From: Rubidibacter lacunae KORDI 51-2
GTDB lineage: Bacteria; Cyanobacteriota; Cyanobacteriia; Cyanobacteriales; Rubidibacteraceae
Assembly: GCF_000473895.1 (NCBI RefSeq)
Contig: NZ_ASSJ01000047.1
Span: 59,482 to 123,481, forward strand
Direction: 5' to 3'
DNA length: 64,000 bases
Within the stretch, counting starts at the first letter, position 1. Every line of letters starts with the position of its first letter. Below are positions 16,685 to 24,323 of the stretch, in pieces. Position numbers and translations under genes: made by a program. The notes below the pieces were generated by a model that saw only the letters and a program-made list of their open reading frames with translations, made no database searches and was not told the DNA's origin.

Positions 16685-16872
16685 TTTCGCCCGTTCTCCC
16701 CAGTTACTATCTCGTCTAAAGAGTTGTTTCAGGGGTTGGCTTGTTGAGAAGCGATCGGTTATTTTTTAGCAAGCAAGTCACTGCAAACCTAACTCGGCGC
16801 CGGAGCCGACAGTCGGAACTCAATCCTCTCGGTCTTCTGCCCCGGCTGCGGCTCACCTTCTGGACGTTAGGC
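16678..16872 (+). repeat. Gene-less repeat cassette, copy C
   Basis: 195 bp with TTGGCT-18-TATTTT and an attC at 16787-16872 (ACCTAAC to GTTAGGC). Its attC half is nearly identical to those of copies A and B. The next gene starts 12 bp after it. Confidence 0.9.
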
Positions 16873-16883
16873 GACCTTGGCTA

Positions 16884-17390
16884 GTGAGAAGCGAGATACG
16901 AAACGAGATCTGGTCCCTGGCTGCCTCGAGCTTCCAGCACGATGACGGATCTCTGCCGGGCATAGAGCTGGCTAATTTGCTGCCAGGCGAGGTGCCCGCC
17001 CTCTATGAGTTCCTTCGCGACAGGTCCCAGATCGAGGGTGAGATGCCGACATTCTGGGATCACGAGCTGGAGCAGAACAGGCCCATATCCTCAGTGGAGA
17101 ATCCAGCAAGCCTGGTGGTCTCGGGGCGCGCTGACTGCTTTCATTACTGCATCTCCGGAGTGTCCGTTGCCGGGACGGAGTTGCCAGTACTGGGAGTCTT
17201 CGTATTCCCAGATTCGGTCGAACTCGACTACAGAATGGGCGAAAATTGGAGGCAGGCCCAGGTTCTCGGCCTGTTCTCGCTTCTCAAGGAACTCCTATCG
17301 CTGACACACTCGGCTACGCTGAGGCCGACTTACGACGGCCCACCGGACCCCGGGTCATTCATGGCCGCCTGGAAACTGTTCAACGCCTGA
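16884..17390 (+). CDS. Unrecognised cassette protein, family member 1
   Basis: A 168-residue soluble, acidic protein I do not recognise. It is clearly related to the protein at 24324-24758. Shared landmarks in the same order: an early EIW/DLW, an acidic run around a GS/GT turn, EVPALYEFLRDRSQI against EVGEIYGWLRSHSEI, a WDHE/WHRE block, PASLVVSGRADCFHY against PAQLVVNGVAESFRH, a VFVFPDSVELDYRMG against VAVYPDEIQLDYQMG block, and a final helix. The repeated pattern suggests a small alpha/beta binding domain, but function is unknown. It is alone in its cassette and starts 12 bp after the core site. Start at ATG 16884 follows AGTGAGA. Confidence 0.75.
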   Translation: MRSEIRNEIWSLAASSFQHDDGSLPGIELANLLPGEVPALYEFLRDRSQIEGEMPTFWDHELEQNRPISSVENPASLVVSGRADCFHYCISGVSVAGTELPVLGVFVFPDSVELDYRMGENWRQAQVLGLFSLLKELLSLTHSATLRPTYDGPPDPGSFMAAWKLFNA

Positions 17391-17432
17391 GGACAGCAGA
17401 AGAATGCCTCCAGTACCATTGTGGGAGAGGTC

Positions 17433-17507
17433 GCCTAACAAATCATTGCAGCGGACCCAACCGTCCGCTTCGCGGCCGGCTGGGCCGCTGAATTCAGGCC
17501 GTTAGGC
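17433..17507 (+). other. attC site of cassette with unknown family member 1
   Basis: R'' GCCTAAC (17433-17439), R' GTTAGGC (17501-17507), 75 bp, the shortest in the array. CAGCGGACCCAACC pairs with the reverse of GGCTGGGCCGCTG with one extra base. A strong call. Confidence 0.87.
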
Positions 17508-17606
17508 TTTCGCCCGGTCTCCTCAGTTTCAATCTCAGTTGAAGAGTTATTTCAGGGGTTGGCTTGTTGGGAGGCGATCGGTTATTCTTCTTGCAAGCAA
17601 GCCACT
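17501..17606 (+). repeat. Gene-less repeat cassette, copy D, truncated
   Basis: The first about 105 bp of the repeat, including TTGGCT-18-TATTCT, are intact, and then similarity stops abruptly where an IS256-like transposase tail begins. Its attC half is missing, so this copy cannot be mobilised on its own. Confidence 0.85.
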
Positions 17607-17791
17607 GCGGCTGTATTTCTAAGGAAACTAACCTGGCACTGGTGTTCAAACTGGTCAAGAGCACTCAGAAGAGTTGGCTCAGGATTCGAGGCTTTAAACA
17701 CCTAGCTGACGTGATTGAAGGAGTTCCATTCAAAGATGGATGTCGAGTCGATGACAACACCGATGTGACCCAGATGCAGGATGCCGCCTAG
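17606..17791 (+). mobile_element. C-terminal remnant of an IS256-family transposase
   Basis: The last about 60 codons before the TAG at 17789 read NLALVFKLVKSTQKSW, then FKHLADVIEGVPFKDG and a QDAA end, the pattern of the C-terminus of IS256/mutator-type transposases. Only this tail is present; catalytic residues are absent. It abuts the truncated repeat copy D, so an insertion followed by deletion probably removed the attC half of that copy. Confidence 0.55.
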
Positions 17792-17811
17792 CTTTTAGCC
17801 ATACACCAGAT

Positions 17812-18171
17812 TTGACAATATCTCTGTTCGTCCCCCTGCTCGCTGAAGTTGTAGCGATATACCATCTAACTTCGGCTTTCAACGAACTCGCCGGGGAGGA
17901 CACCGCTCTCCCTGAAGCGCTCACTCCACATCTACTCCTGTCTGGCCGCGCATCCGGAATCGCTCTGCTATAAGCATGCGTGGCCTGTTATGCTGTGGTT
18001 GCGCACGGTTTGAATGGGATGCCTCGTACGAGTTGATTTATGACCGTCGCCAGCATTGCGTTCTTCGGGTGGCTTGGGCTAGCTGTGGAGTGGCTTTGGC
18101 GGCGACCCCCGATTGTGTCTACTGTAGGCGTCGCACTTTACTCGAAACGGAGCGCCCCAGAAGAAACCTAA
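17812..18171 (+). pseudogene. Small membrane-protein gene with two in-frame stops
   Basis: One reading frame from TTG at 17812 to TAA at 18169 gives a coherent 119-codon membrane-type protein interrupted by TAA at 17971 and TGA at 18034. Hydrophobic segments are ISLFVPLLAEVVAIYHL at the start and SIAFFGWLGLAVEWLW near the end, with SAFNELAGEDTALPEAL between. The frame ends inside the R'' of the next attC, as many cassette genes do, so it was probably the original gene of this cassette. The family is not recognised. The first part may have lost its true start when the neighbouring transposase remnant was left behind. Confidence 0.5.
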
Positions 18172-18264
18172 CAAGAGGTGCAGCCAACCCTTAACCCCTC
18201 AGTCACGGATCCTGCGGAACAGGATCGGCGCCTTCGGGCAGGTGGCCGACCCTGGAAGTTAGTT
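18166..18264 (+). other. attC site preceding the EEP cassette
   Basis: R'' ACCTAAC (18166-18172) overlaps the stop of the broken membrane gene; R' GTTAGTT is at 18258-18264; 99 bp. A strong inner hairpin (GATCCTG/CAGGATC) lies within the variable terminal structure. Confidence 0.75.
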
Positions 18265-18289
18265 GATTTTAGAGAAAGAGTTGTTCGTA

Positions 18290-19192
18290 ATGGTCAATAT
18301 GCTGAAAAAAACTCTTACATCTGTTTGCTTGGGACTTTCCCTATTCGTGGGGCTTGTTTTCATAAATATTACTCCTGCCTTAGCCCAAACTAACCAGGAA
18401 GCCATTAATGTCCTTTTTTGGAATGTAGAAAGTGGTGGTAGCGATTCAGCTGTAATTGAGGATGAGATTGCTGACCTGGAGGACCAAGAGGGTCCATTTG
18501 ATTTGATCGGTTTGACAGAGGTTCGTGAAGCCGATGCTACTGGTTATGTTCTTGCATTTGGAAGTAACTACACGGGAATTACCAGTGAGTCGGGTGGTGG
18601 TGACCGAATGGTTATCGTCTTCAACCGGGATCGTTTTGCCTTAAAACAAACCACAGAATTAGTTGAGCATAAAGGTGTAGCTCTAAATTTCATCAATAGA
18701 GGTGGCAATTTGCGTTTCCGTTCACCATTTGTTGCAACGTTGAACGATCGGTTAACTGGACGGAATCTATTACTTATGGTGAATCATTTAGCTCGTAACA
18801 ATGGCAGTAATAGCCAAGGTGGTTTTAGAGCACAACAAGCTGAAGGCCTTGTAGCCTGGGCAGAGGACCAGGCTTTACCCATCATTATGGGCGGCGATCT
18901 GAATTTGGACTTTAACCTTGACAGTGGTGAGGGTAACGAATCATTTCAGATTCTTTTTGGAGAGGATGATTCGGATAATGAAGAGTACCGATGGATTCGT
19001 CCTCAGCCTCTGGTACAAACCAACTTTAGCAATAACCGTTTCCCTGACAGTATTCTGGACTTTGTAACAGTAGCAAGCCAATCTGAAAACTTTCAGGTCA
19101 TTGAGTCCCGAGTAATTGTTCGTCCTGGGGACTTTCCTGATGACAGCAGAACAAGTGATCATCGTCCTGTTTTTGCAGTTTTGAAACCGTAG
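18290..19192 (+). CDS. Secreted endonuclease/exonuclease/phosphatase-family protein
   Basis: A 300-residue member of the EEP (DNase I-like) superfamily. The N-terminus is a signal peptide: MVNMLKKTLTSVCLGLSLFV, a hydrophobic run, and a likely cleavage after PALAQ. The catalytic landmarks are in order: VLFWNVES (Asn), LIGLTEVRE (metal-binding Glu), LLLMVNHLAR (His), IIMGGDLNLDFN (Asp/Asn pair) and the final TSDHRPVFAVL (catalytic SDH). The substrate cannot be read from sequence; members include nucleases, phosphatases and sphingomyelinases. The ATG at 18290 is chosen because it opens the signal peptide and follows a purine-rich AGAGAAAGAG. It is AT-rich, alone in its cassette, and followed about 160 bp later by an attC. 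Confidence 0.85.
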   Translation: MVNMLKKTLTSVCLGLSLFVGLVFINITPALAQTNQEAINVLFWNVESGGSDSAVIEDEIADLEDQEGPFDLIGLTEVREADATGYVLAFGSNYTGITSESGGGDRMVIVFNRDRFALKQTTELVEHKGVALNFINRGGNLRFRSPFVATLNDRLTGRNLLLMVNHLARNNGSNSQGGFRAQQAEGLVAWAEDQALPIIMGGDLNLDFNLDSGEGNESFQILFGEDDSDNEEYRWIRPQPLVQTNFSNNRFPDSILDFVTVASQSENFQVIESRVIVRPGDFPDDSRTSDHRPVFAVLKP

Positions 19193-19352
19193 ATATTGCT
19201 ACCACTTCAGCCCTCTGGGCTCCAGCAAGGTCGCATGCGGCAGACTTCTTCTCCCACGTATCTCGTCAGGCTCACTTGGTCGATCGCTTTTTTTGCATAG
19301 GATTGGAGGGCAGTCGACTTCGTCAAATTAAAGGACTAGCGAGGGGTTGCTT

Positions 19353-19446
19353 GCCTAACTCTTCGCTGGAGTCGAACGCTCAGGTATACACGATGTCTGT
19401 GGGATTTATAGTCCCTTTGGCGCCGCTCAGCTCAAGAACGTTGGTC
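19353..19446 (+). other. attC site of the EEP cassette
   Basis: R'' GCCTAAC (19353-19359), R' GTTGGTC (19440-19446, one base off consensus), 94 bp. GGAGTCGAACGC pairs with the reverse of GCCGCTCAGCTC. Confidence 0.75.
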
Positions 19447-19524
19447 TTTTCACTATCTCATTTTTTGAGTTTTTCGCGCATAAGTATGGATATCATATAG
19501 ACCGTAAACTACTTTAGGCGAGTT

Positions 19525-19817
19525 ATGGGATTTCGGTTTAGAAAAAAATAAAGCTCCTGCCTGGTGTATCTATTAATTTGTCCAAATCTGGTATTTCGAC
19601 GAGTGTAAAAGTTGGTCCATTTAGTTGGAACTCCAGGACTCAAAAGACTTCGGTCAACTTACCCGGACCTTTTTCATGTCAATCATCATTGGGAAAATCG
19701 AAGGGTTTGACGAAAGCGAATTTAGTCACCCTGGCGAAACAGGCAGGGATCAAGGGTTACTCTAAACTTAAAAAACAAGAGCTGCAAGTACTCCTTCAAA
19801 AGCATGGTATTTTGTAA
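19525..19817 (+). pseudogene. DUF4236 gene with a -1 frameshift in an A-run
   Basis: The ATG at 19525 gives MGFRFRKK, the conserved DUF4236 opening, then a TAA. Adding one base at the A7 run (19542-19548) joins it to IKLLPGVSINLSKSGISTSV, the conserved DUF4236 body, and on to a C-terminal tail with a SAP/HeH-like helix pair (LTKANLVTLAKQAGI then KKQELQVLLQKHGIL). The full product would be about 97 residues. The body alone is open from TTG at 19578. Causes could be true mutation, programmed or transcriptional slippage on the A-run, or an assembly error at a homopolymer. The domain is of unknown function; the combination with a small helical tail suggests nucleic-acid contact, as inference. Confidence 0.72.
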
Positions 19818-19903
19818 ATCAGAAATGACTTAACCGAGAATATCTTTTCACTGAATATCGGGCGATCGACTCGAGCGTAAACCCCAACTAATTCTTGTCT
19901 CCA

Positions 19904-19995
19904 GTCTAATTACCCCATGTAGCGGGGCGCTCAGGCATAGGCGGCTTGTTATTTATTCAACTATCGTTCGCGCCCCATATGGCAACCCGTTAGGA
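19904..19995 (+). other. attC site of the DUF4236 cassette
   Basis: R'' GTCTAAT (19904-19910, last base off consensus), R' GTTAGGA (19989-19995), 92 bp. CATGTAGCGGGGCGC pairs with the reverse of GCGCCCCATATG with extra bases, so the site is convincing despite imperfect ends. Confidence 0.72.
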
Positions 19996-20050
19996 GCCTG
20001 CCTGTTTACCAATATCTGAGTTAAGCTACTTGGAATATTTGGCTTTAGTG

Positions 20051-21277
20051 ATGATTATGAATGCTCCATATATTCGCATCAAACTCAAAAGTGTTCAATA
20101 TCTCAGGGGATTCATTGGCTATGATTTCACAGTTGCTTTAACTCCCGTATCAGTGTCTTCTATCTCGGTTGCACTAAACGTCAGATTGAAGCGGGGAGAA
20201 ACTAAGTCTTTAGATCTGGAAGTTCTCGAACTATCGTCTAATACAACTTTTAACCCTTTTACTGATAAGTTTAAGCTTGAATCTCGAGTGACGGAATCAG
20301 GGTCTGACGAAACTTTTCCAGATAATTCCCTGACAGCCTTTGAGTTGTCACCACCCACTAAAAGCCAGGAAGATCTTTCCCCTAACCAGAAAACTTGGAC
20401 TCATGAACGAGAACAAATTATTGAAGAAACAGGGGGCAATCAGTATACTACGCCAAGTGTCACGCTCAAGTTTGTCTTTGAGATCGAAATAAAACAATCG
20501 GCAGATCTAACTTCCGATGAGCGAGATGATTTTCCTTTTGGTATAGATGGGGGATTTGATAGTCTCCTTCAAAGTAAAATGATGGCCTCTCGTATTACAG
20601 AATTGAGAGAATATGCTAGAGATCGGGCTGCTGGAGTTAGTAATTTCTGTGATTTTCGTAATCTACTGACCTCCATAGATAATATCAACAGCAGTGAACG
20701 AGATACAATTCTAAATGATTTTGAGAAGATGGTTGTGTGGCTTGAGATATTTCAAGACCACACTGACAGAGCTGTTCTAACAACAATACCTGTGATAAAT
20801 AGAACTATTATTTCGTTTAGGCATCTTGACCTTCGAGGGCTTGGCTCAGGCTTTACTTCCTTGCAAGATAGAGCAGTTGCAAATGTTCCTGCTCATATTG
20901 TCATTCCGGTAGAAGATGGGCATCATGGTCTTGCTAGCCATATTAGCCACGATCTCAAAGTCCCCGTACCCACAGATCTGCCTAGTTGGGCAAAATTTGA
21001 GTCAATACCGCTTATCGGTGGGTTTACTGAAGGGAGTATGGAGAGGAATGAATGGTGGCACTCTTGGCCAACTCTCGATAGTGCTATAACTGATAATGAC
21101 CCAAGATTCATTTCTGAAGGTTATATACGTATATATACTGCCGAGCGTGAAGGTACTATTTCAGATGCAAGAGCATCATTGGGGACGATCGAAGCTTTCC
21201 GAGCCTATAGAAAATCCGGATTCAGTAACTATGCCGCTAAGTGGATTAGCACATTTATAGATCTACAAGAATGTTGA
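20051..21277 (+). CDS. Unrecognised 408-residue cassette protein
   Basis: I do not recognise this protein. It is soluble, AT-rich in coding sequence and without a signal peptide. The first about 150 residues look all-beta (YIRIKLKSVQYL, YDFTVALTPVSVSSISVALN, a long acidic loop, then TPSVTLKFVFEIEI). The middle (about 180-260) is helical. The last 140 residues contain VPAHIVIPVEDGHHGLASHI, GFTEGSMERNEWWHSWP and a helical end. The two His pairs and WWHSWP are the most distinctive residues, but no catalytic pattern is clear. The frame opens at TTG 20030; ATG 20051 is chosen. It is followed 42 bp later by a four-helix membrane protein in the same cassette, so the two may work as a pair, as many two-gene defence or toxin modules do. 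Confidence 0.7.
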   Translation: MIMNAPYIRIKLKSVQYLRGFIGYDFTVALTPVSVSSISVALNVRLKRGETKSLDLEVLELSSNTTFNPFTDKFKLESRVTESGSDETFPDNSLTAFELSPPTKSQEDLSPNQKTWTHEREQIIEETGGNQYTTPSVTLKFVFEIEIKQSADLTSDERDDFPFGIDGGFDSLLQSKMMASRITELREYARDRAAGVSNFCDFRNLLTSIDNINSSERDTILNDFEKMVVWLEIFQDHTDRAVLTTIPVINRTIISFRHLDLRGLGSGFTSLQDRAVANVPAHIVIPVEDGHHGLASHISHDLKVPVPTDLPSWAKFESIPLIGGFTEGSMERNEWWHSWPTLDSAITDNDPRFISEGYIRIYTAEREGTISDARASLGTIEAFRAYRKSGFSNYAAKWISTFIDLQEC

Positions 21278-21319
21278 ACTATTTATCTATATCTATCATG
21301 CTAGGATCTAAGCTGTCAG

Positions 21320-21748
21320 ATGATTATTAGGAAAAGATCTTCTTACTCAATAAAGCTTTGGTACTTACTCTGGACAACATGGGCATTATCACTCTTACTA
21401 GTGATTACACTACTATGTGGAATGGCAATATATGATCCGTATTTTCATCCACCCCATATTTATATTTTTCTCGCACTTGTTTTCTTTAATGGTTTAGTGT
21501 TTTCTTCTATAATAGGTATGCCCTCATTATTGGTTGGGGTAAGCGTTGAGTCTGCTGCCAATCTAGCAATCGCAGTTCTAGTTGGGTTGGTTCAGTGGTT
21601 TTTTATTCATCAAGTTGGTAGGTTCTGGTTACTGAATTGGCAAAATCATAAATGGTATTGGAAGCCACTATTCCCAATATTGCTTGTTGGTTATTATGTA
21701 ATTACTGGATCGCTATCTATATCTTTACTTGCCTTAGCCGTGGATTGA
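21320..21748 (+). CDS. Small membrane protein, four predicted helices
   Basis: A 142-residue integral membrane protein of unknown family. Hydrophobic stretches are at about 12-36 (LWYLLWTTWALSLLLVITLL), 45-66, 72-96 and 115-140. Arg/Lys at the extreme N-terminus (MIIRKRSS) suggest a cytoplasmic start. It is very AT-rich compared with the host. It follows the 408-residue unknown protein by 42 bp in the same direction and same cassette, and an attC begins about 90 bp after its stop. A pore-forming or membrane-anchoring partner role is possible, as inference from the pairing. Confidence 0.72.
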   Translation: MIIRKRSSYSIKLWYLLWTTWALSLLLVITLLCGMAIYDPYFHPPHIYIFLALVFFNGLVFSSIIGMPSLLVGVSVESAANLAIAVLVGLVQWFFIHQVGRFWLLNWQNHKWYWKPLFPILLVGYYVITGSLSISLLALAVD

Positions 21749-21839
21749 TTCTAGAGAAAATAATCCTCCTTTCTGCATATGGTTTAACGGCTATTTTTGA
21801 GTTACATATTTTTCGATTCTATATTTTTAGGTGTTTTTT

Positions 21840-21928
21840 TCCTAACATACTCTTGCAGTGGACGCGAAGGCGTAGGGATCGGTGTTTTCCGAAAGATGGT
21901 CTCACGCCGCTGAAGGCAACCGTTAGGC
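21840..21928 (+). other. attC site of the two-gene unknown cassette
   Basis: R'' TCCTAAC (21840-21846, first base off consensus), R' GTTAGGC (21922-21928), 89 bp. CAGTGGACGCGA pairs with the reverse of TCACGCCGCTG. Confidence 0.8.
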
Positions 21929-22117
21929 TTTCGCCCATTCTCCTCAGTTTCAGTCTCAGTTGAAGAGTTATTTCAGGTGTTGGCTTGTTGGGAAGCGATC
22001 TGTTGCTCTTCCACCAAGTAAGCCACCGCTAGCTTAACTCGGCGCAGGAGCAGACGGTCGGTACTGAACCTATAAGGCCTTCTGAACCTGCCGCGGCTTG
22101 CCTTCTGGACGTTATGC
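21922..22117 (+). repeat. Gene-less repeat cassette, copy E
   Basis: 196 bp; the left half is close to copies B-D, and the attC half (22032-22117, GCTTAAC to GTTATGC) is noticeably diverged. TTGGCT is kept; the -10-like box has become TGCTCT. The genes that follow are on the opposite strand. Confidence 0.88.
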
Positions 22118-22163
22118 GTGGGGACATGGTTGCAGGTTGTCTGTTGAAGTCGAAAGACTATCT

Positions 22164-23039
22164 TCATAGGTCTCTCAATCTTTCGTATCGATTAAAGATC
22201 TCATTGGTGATTTTGATAGCTATCTGATTGTGACTCGCTAAACATAAAGCATACAACACAGAGTTTGTCGAGTTTCGCATGAGTACAGGTCTACTAACAT
22301 GAGGGAAGAGTGATCGCAGCTGTTCTGCATACAAACTTGCAAGCCATACAGCCTGAATTGTGTCACGACTCAATGTAGGCTCCATTGGATTTCCAAAGAT
22401 GTCTAATTGGACCCCCGGAGGCTCACGGTAGATTTGGGCAATCCAGTTTGTACTACCCATAACATTACTCAATTGCTCTATCACTTCTGGATCAGGGTTT
22501 TGATCTTTGGGGAGAAGGCGGGTAACACCCATGACTGAGAAATTTACAAAAATATCGCATGTTTTAGTATTTGCCAGTTTCCTCACTGTTTTCCAATCCA
22601 CTTGCAAACCATAAGGATCTAGAAAAACAAATGCTCGTTGCTTCGATTCGTAGGGAAGTTGCGGAACGATTTCATTACGCAAAACTTCATTGCAGTTGCC
22701 CAGGCGTACATCAATTACACAATCTGGAAATTCCTTGCGCAGCCCTTGCACACGCTCTATGCGTCGAGGGGAAACATCTACGAACCAGTAACCATCAAAT
22801 TGAGGCTCTGTTTGCAAGGCACGTAAGGGAGAGCCATCAATATAGCGTTGCTCATCCTCTTTTGCCCTGGGTCTAACGGAGCCTGCAAAAGCATCTATAT
22901 AGTAGTAAGCTCTAAGCCAACTTTTCTTCTGTTCATTCATTATGACAGAGTAAGCCTTGAGGTACTTCGCTAGTAGATCTAACTTTTCCTCCGACCACTG
23001 TCCAATAAAATCCTCACCTTCGTTCGCAAGTCGACTCAT
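22164..23039 (-). CDS. tcmP: Three-Cys-motif partner protein
   Basis: A 291-residue protein of the TcmP family (three-Cys-motif partner). It has the family opening with QWSEEKLDLLAKYLKAYSVI, the AYYYIDAFAGSVRPR block, GYWFVDVSPRRIERV and AFVFLDPYGLQVDW, which resemble a methyltransferase-like Rossmann fold, though no function is established. Family knowledge: TcmP genes are regularly paired with a DUF5131/Gp37-Gp68 protein carrying three cysteines, and that partner is present immediately upstream (23125-23844) with an 85-bp gap. The pair lies in one integron cassette but is transcribed against the array direction, so Pc cannot drive it and it needs its own promoter upstream of 23844. Confidence 0.85.
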   Translation of the reverse strand: MSRLANEGEDFIGQWSEEKLDLLAKYLKAYSVIMNEQKKSWLRAYYYIDAFAGSVRPRAKEDEQRYIDGSPLRALQTEPQFDGYWFVDVSPRRIERVQGLRKEFPDCVIDVRLGNCNEVLRNEIVPQLPYESKQRAFVFLDPYGLQVDWKTVRKLANTKTCDIFVNFSVMGVTRLLPKDQNPDPEVIEQLSNVMGSTNWIAQIYREPPGVQLDIFGNPMEPTLSRDTIQAVWLASLYAEQLRSLFPHVSRPVLMRNSTNSVLYALCLASHNQIAIKITNEIFNRYERLRDL

Positions 23040-23124
23040 GGTTAGGCTCTCTTTATTTAGAAGAAATTAAATATTTCTTTTCTAACCTATCAGACTTTCG
23101 ATATCTAGAAATCTTCTGTTTTTG

Positions 23125-23844
23125 TCACTTATTGATATGGTCATACCAAACGGATGGCATTTCATCCCAGATTTTATCATCAAGTATCCTGCCACCAGCT
23201 TTTGAGTGATGTCCTCCCCACTGTTTGAAGAAGAAGGCAACCTGGGCTTTTCGTGTTTGACACAAAATATTTTTAACCCACTCTGGATTCATAGAACGAT
23301 GTTGGTACCCAGACTCACCGCCAACAATTACCCAATCAATTCCCTCTAAGTTTAGGTTCAGTGAACCTAAAAGAGGTTCGCATGAAAGAAAGCGGACTTT
23401 TGCTGGCACTTGTCTCAACGCATCAATTCTGTGAGTATATTGCTGACTCTCTACAGATACACCAACCCAGATGTTCTCAGACCATTCAAGCTCAGACGCT
23501 AATTCTGCCATGTTCTTATCACGCTTAGTCAGAACCTGATATATGTGCCAGGGCGTCTCTCGCATTACCGCGAAAATCTTTTGCAAATATGCAAAAGGCA
23601 CATCTTTATGAAAAAGGTCACTCATGGAATTAACAAAAATACGACTAGGAGTTCGCCACTTCCTTGGCTGCTCCAATCGCTCTGGATGTAGTGTCAGCTT
23701 AAAACCTTGTGGAAAGCTCTTAGGAAACCGCTCTGTCAGGGCTTCAGCGTAGCAGTGCCGACAACCCGGGCTCACCTTATTACAACCAGTGGTGGGATTC
23801 CAGGTTTTATCAGTCCATTCAATACCAGTGTTAGTACTTGACAT
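23125..23844 (-). CDS. DUF5131 (phage Gp37/Gp68-like) three-Cys protein
   Basis: A 239-residue protein starting MSSTNTGIEWTDKTWNPTTG. It has cysteines C21, C28 and C31 in CNKVSPGCRHCYAEAL, a CX6CX2C arrangement that resembles an iron-sulfur or radical-SAM type cluster site. Other family blocks are RIFVNSMSDLFHKDVP, WHIYQVLTKRD, NIWVGVSVESQ, FLSCEPLLG and DWVIVGGESG. Such proteins occur in phages and in bacterial accessory islands, typically beside tcmP, as here. The reaction is unknown. It is the first gene of the reversed two-gene operon; the 118 bp between its start and the attC at 23963 must hold its promoter. Confidence 0.88.
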   Translation of the reverse strand: MSSTNTGIEWTDKTWNPTTGCNKVSPGCRHCYAEALTERFPKSFPQGFKLTLHPERLEQPRKWRTPSRIFVNSMSDLFHKDVPFAYLQKIFAVMRETPWHIYQVLTKRDKNMAELASELEWSENIWVGVSVESQQYTHRIDALRQVPAKVRFLSCEPLLGSLNLNLEGIDWVIVGGESGYQHRSMNPEWVKNILCQTRKAQVAFFFKQWGGHHSKAGGRILDDKIWDEMPSVWYDHINK

Positions 23845-23962
23845 TTTTCTAGTAAATACCTTCTAGAACTGATTGTAAACATTATAGTACAAATATTCTG
23901 GTCGGACTCCAAGTTCTACACAATTCTTTGGTTGCATTCATATTTCAAGCAGTAGCGACATC

Positions 23963-24048
23963 GCATAACACTGCGTTGGTGCGGATATAATGGAGGTTGT
24001 TGGCGAGGGTTAAGATCTTGCCTCCCGCCGCGCAACTTCCCGTTATGT
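23963..24048 (+). other. attC site of the tcmP cassette
   Basis: R'' GCATAAC (23963-23969), R' GTTATGT (24042-24048), 86 bp. GTTGGTGCGG pairs with the reverse of CCGCGCAAC with an extra base. The ATG inside R' opens a short frame, so the start codon is embedded in the core site. Confidence 0.85.
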
Positions 24049-24323
24049 TACCTGAAGCATCATTGCAGCTCGATCGCGAAACTATTGTCAAGTTCATCGA
24101 CGCCAGCGTGAATGACCACGCTGAGGCTGAATGACTACTGGAACCGAATTGGGCGAAACCATCTTTGACAATTAGCCACCACGGACAGAAAGTGAATTGG
24201 CATCTGTAATCAAAAAACACAACGTCATCCGAATGTCCACATACCAAAAAAAGCACCGGACCGGAAAATCCGGGCGTGTTGAAGCGGATAATCACTTGTA
24301 GCTGCCCGGTCATTTTGGGAGTT
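24045..24323 (+). other. Interval with a decayed forward frame
   Basis: The ATG inside the core site at 24045 opens 29 codons with sensible composition (LQLDRETIVKFIDASVNDHA) to a TGA. The same frame resumes with LTISHHGQKVNWHL before a TAA. It looks like the start of a lost gene, but no family is recognised. The core-like GTTATGT at 24321 could mark a further, degraded cassette boundary just before the next gene; its attC partner arm is weak. Confidence 0.35.

Noticed and set aside
19828..19995. Alternative attC with R'' ACTTAAC at 19828
   Set aside because: It would be 168 bp, while the site from 19904 has normal length and well-paired arms.
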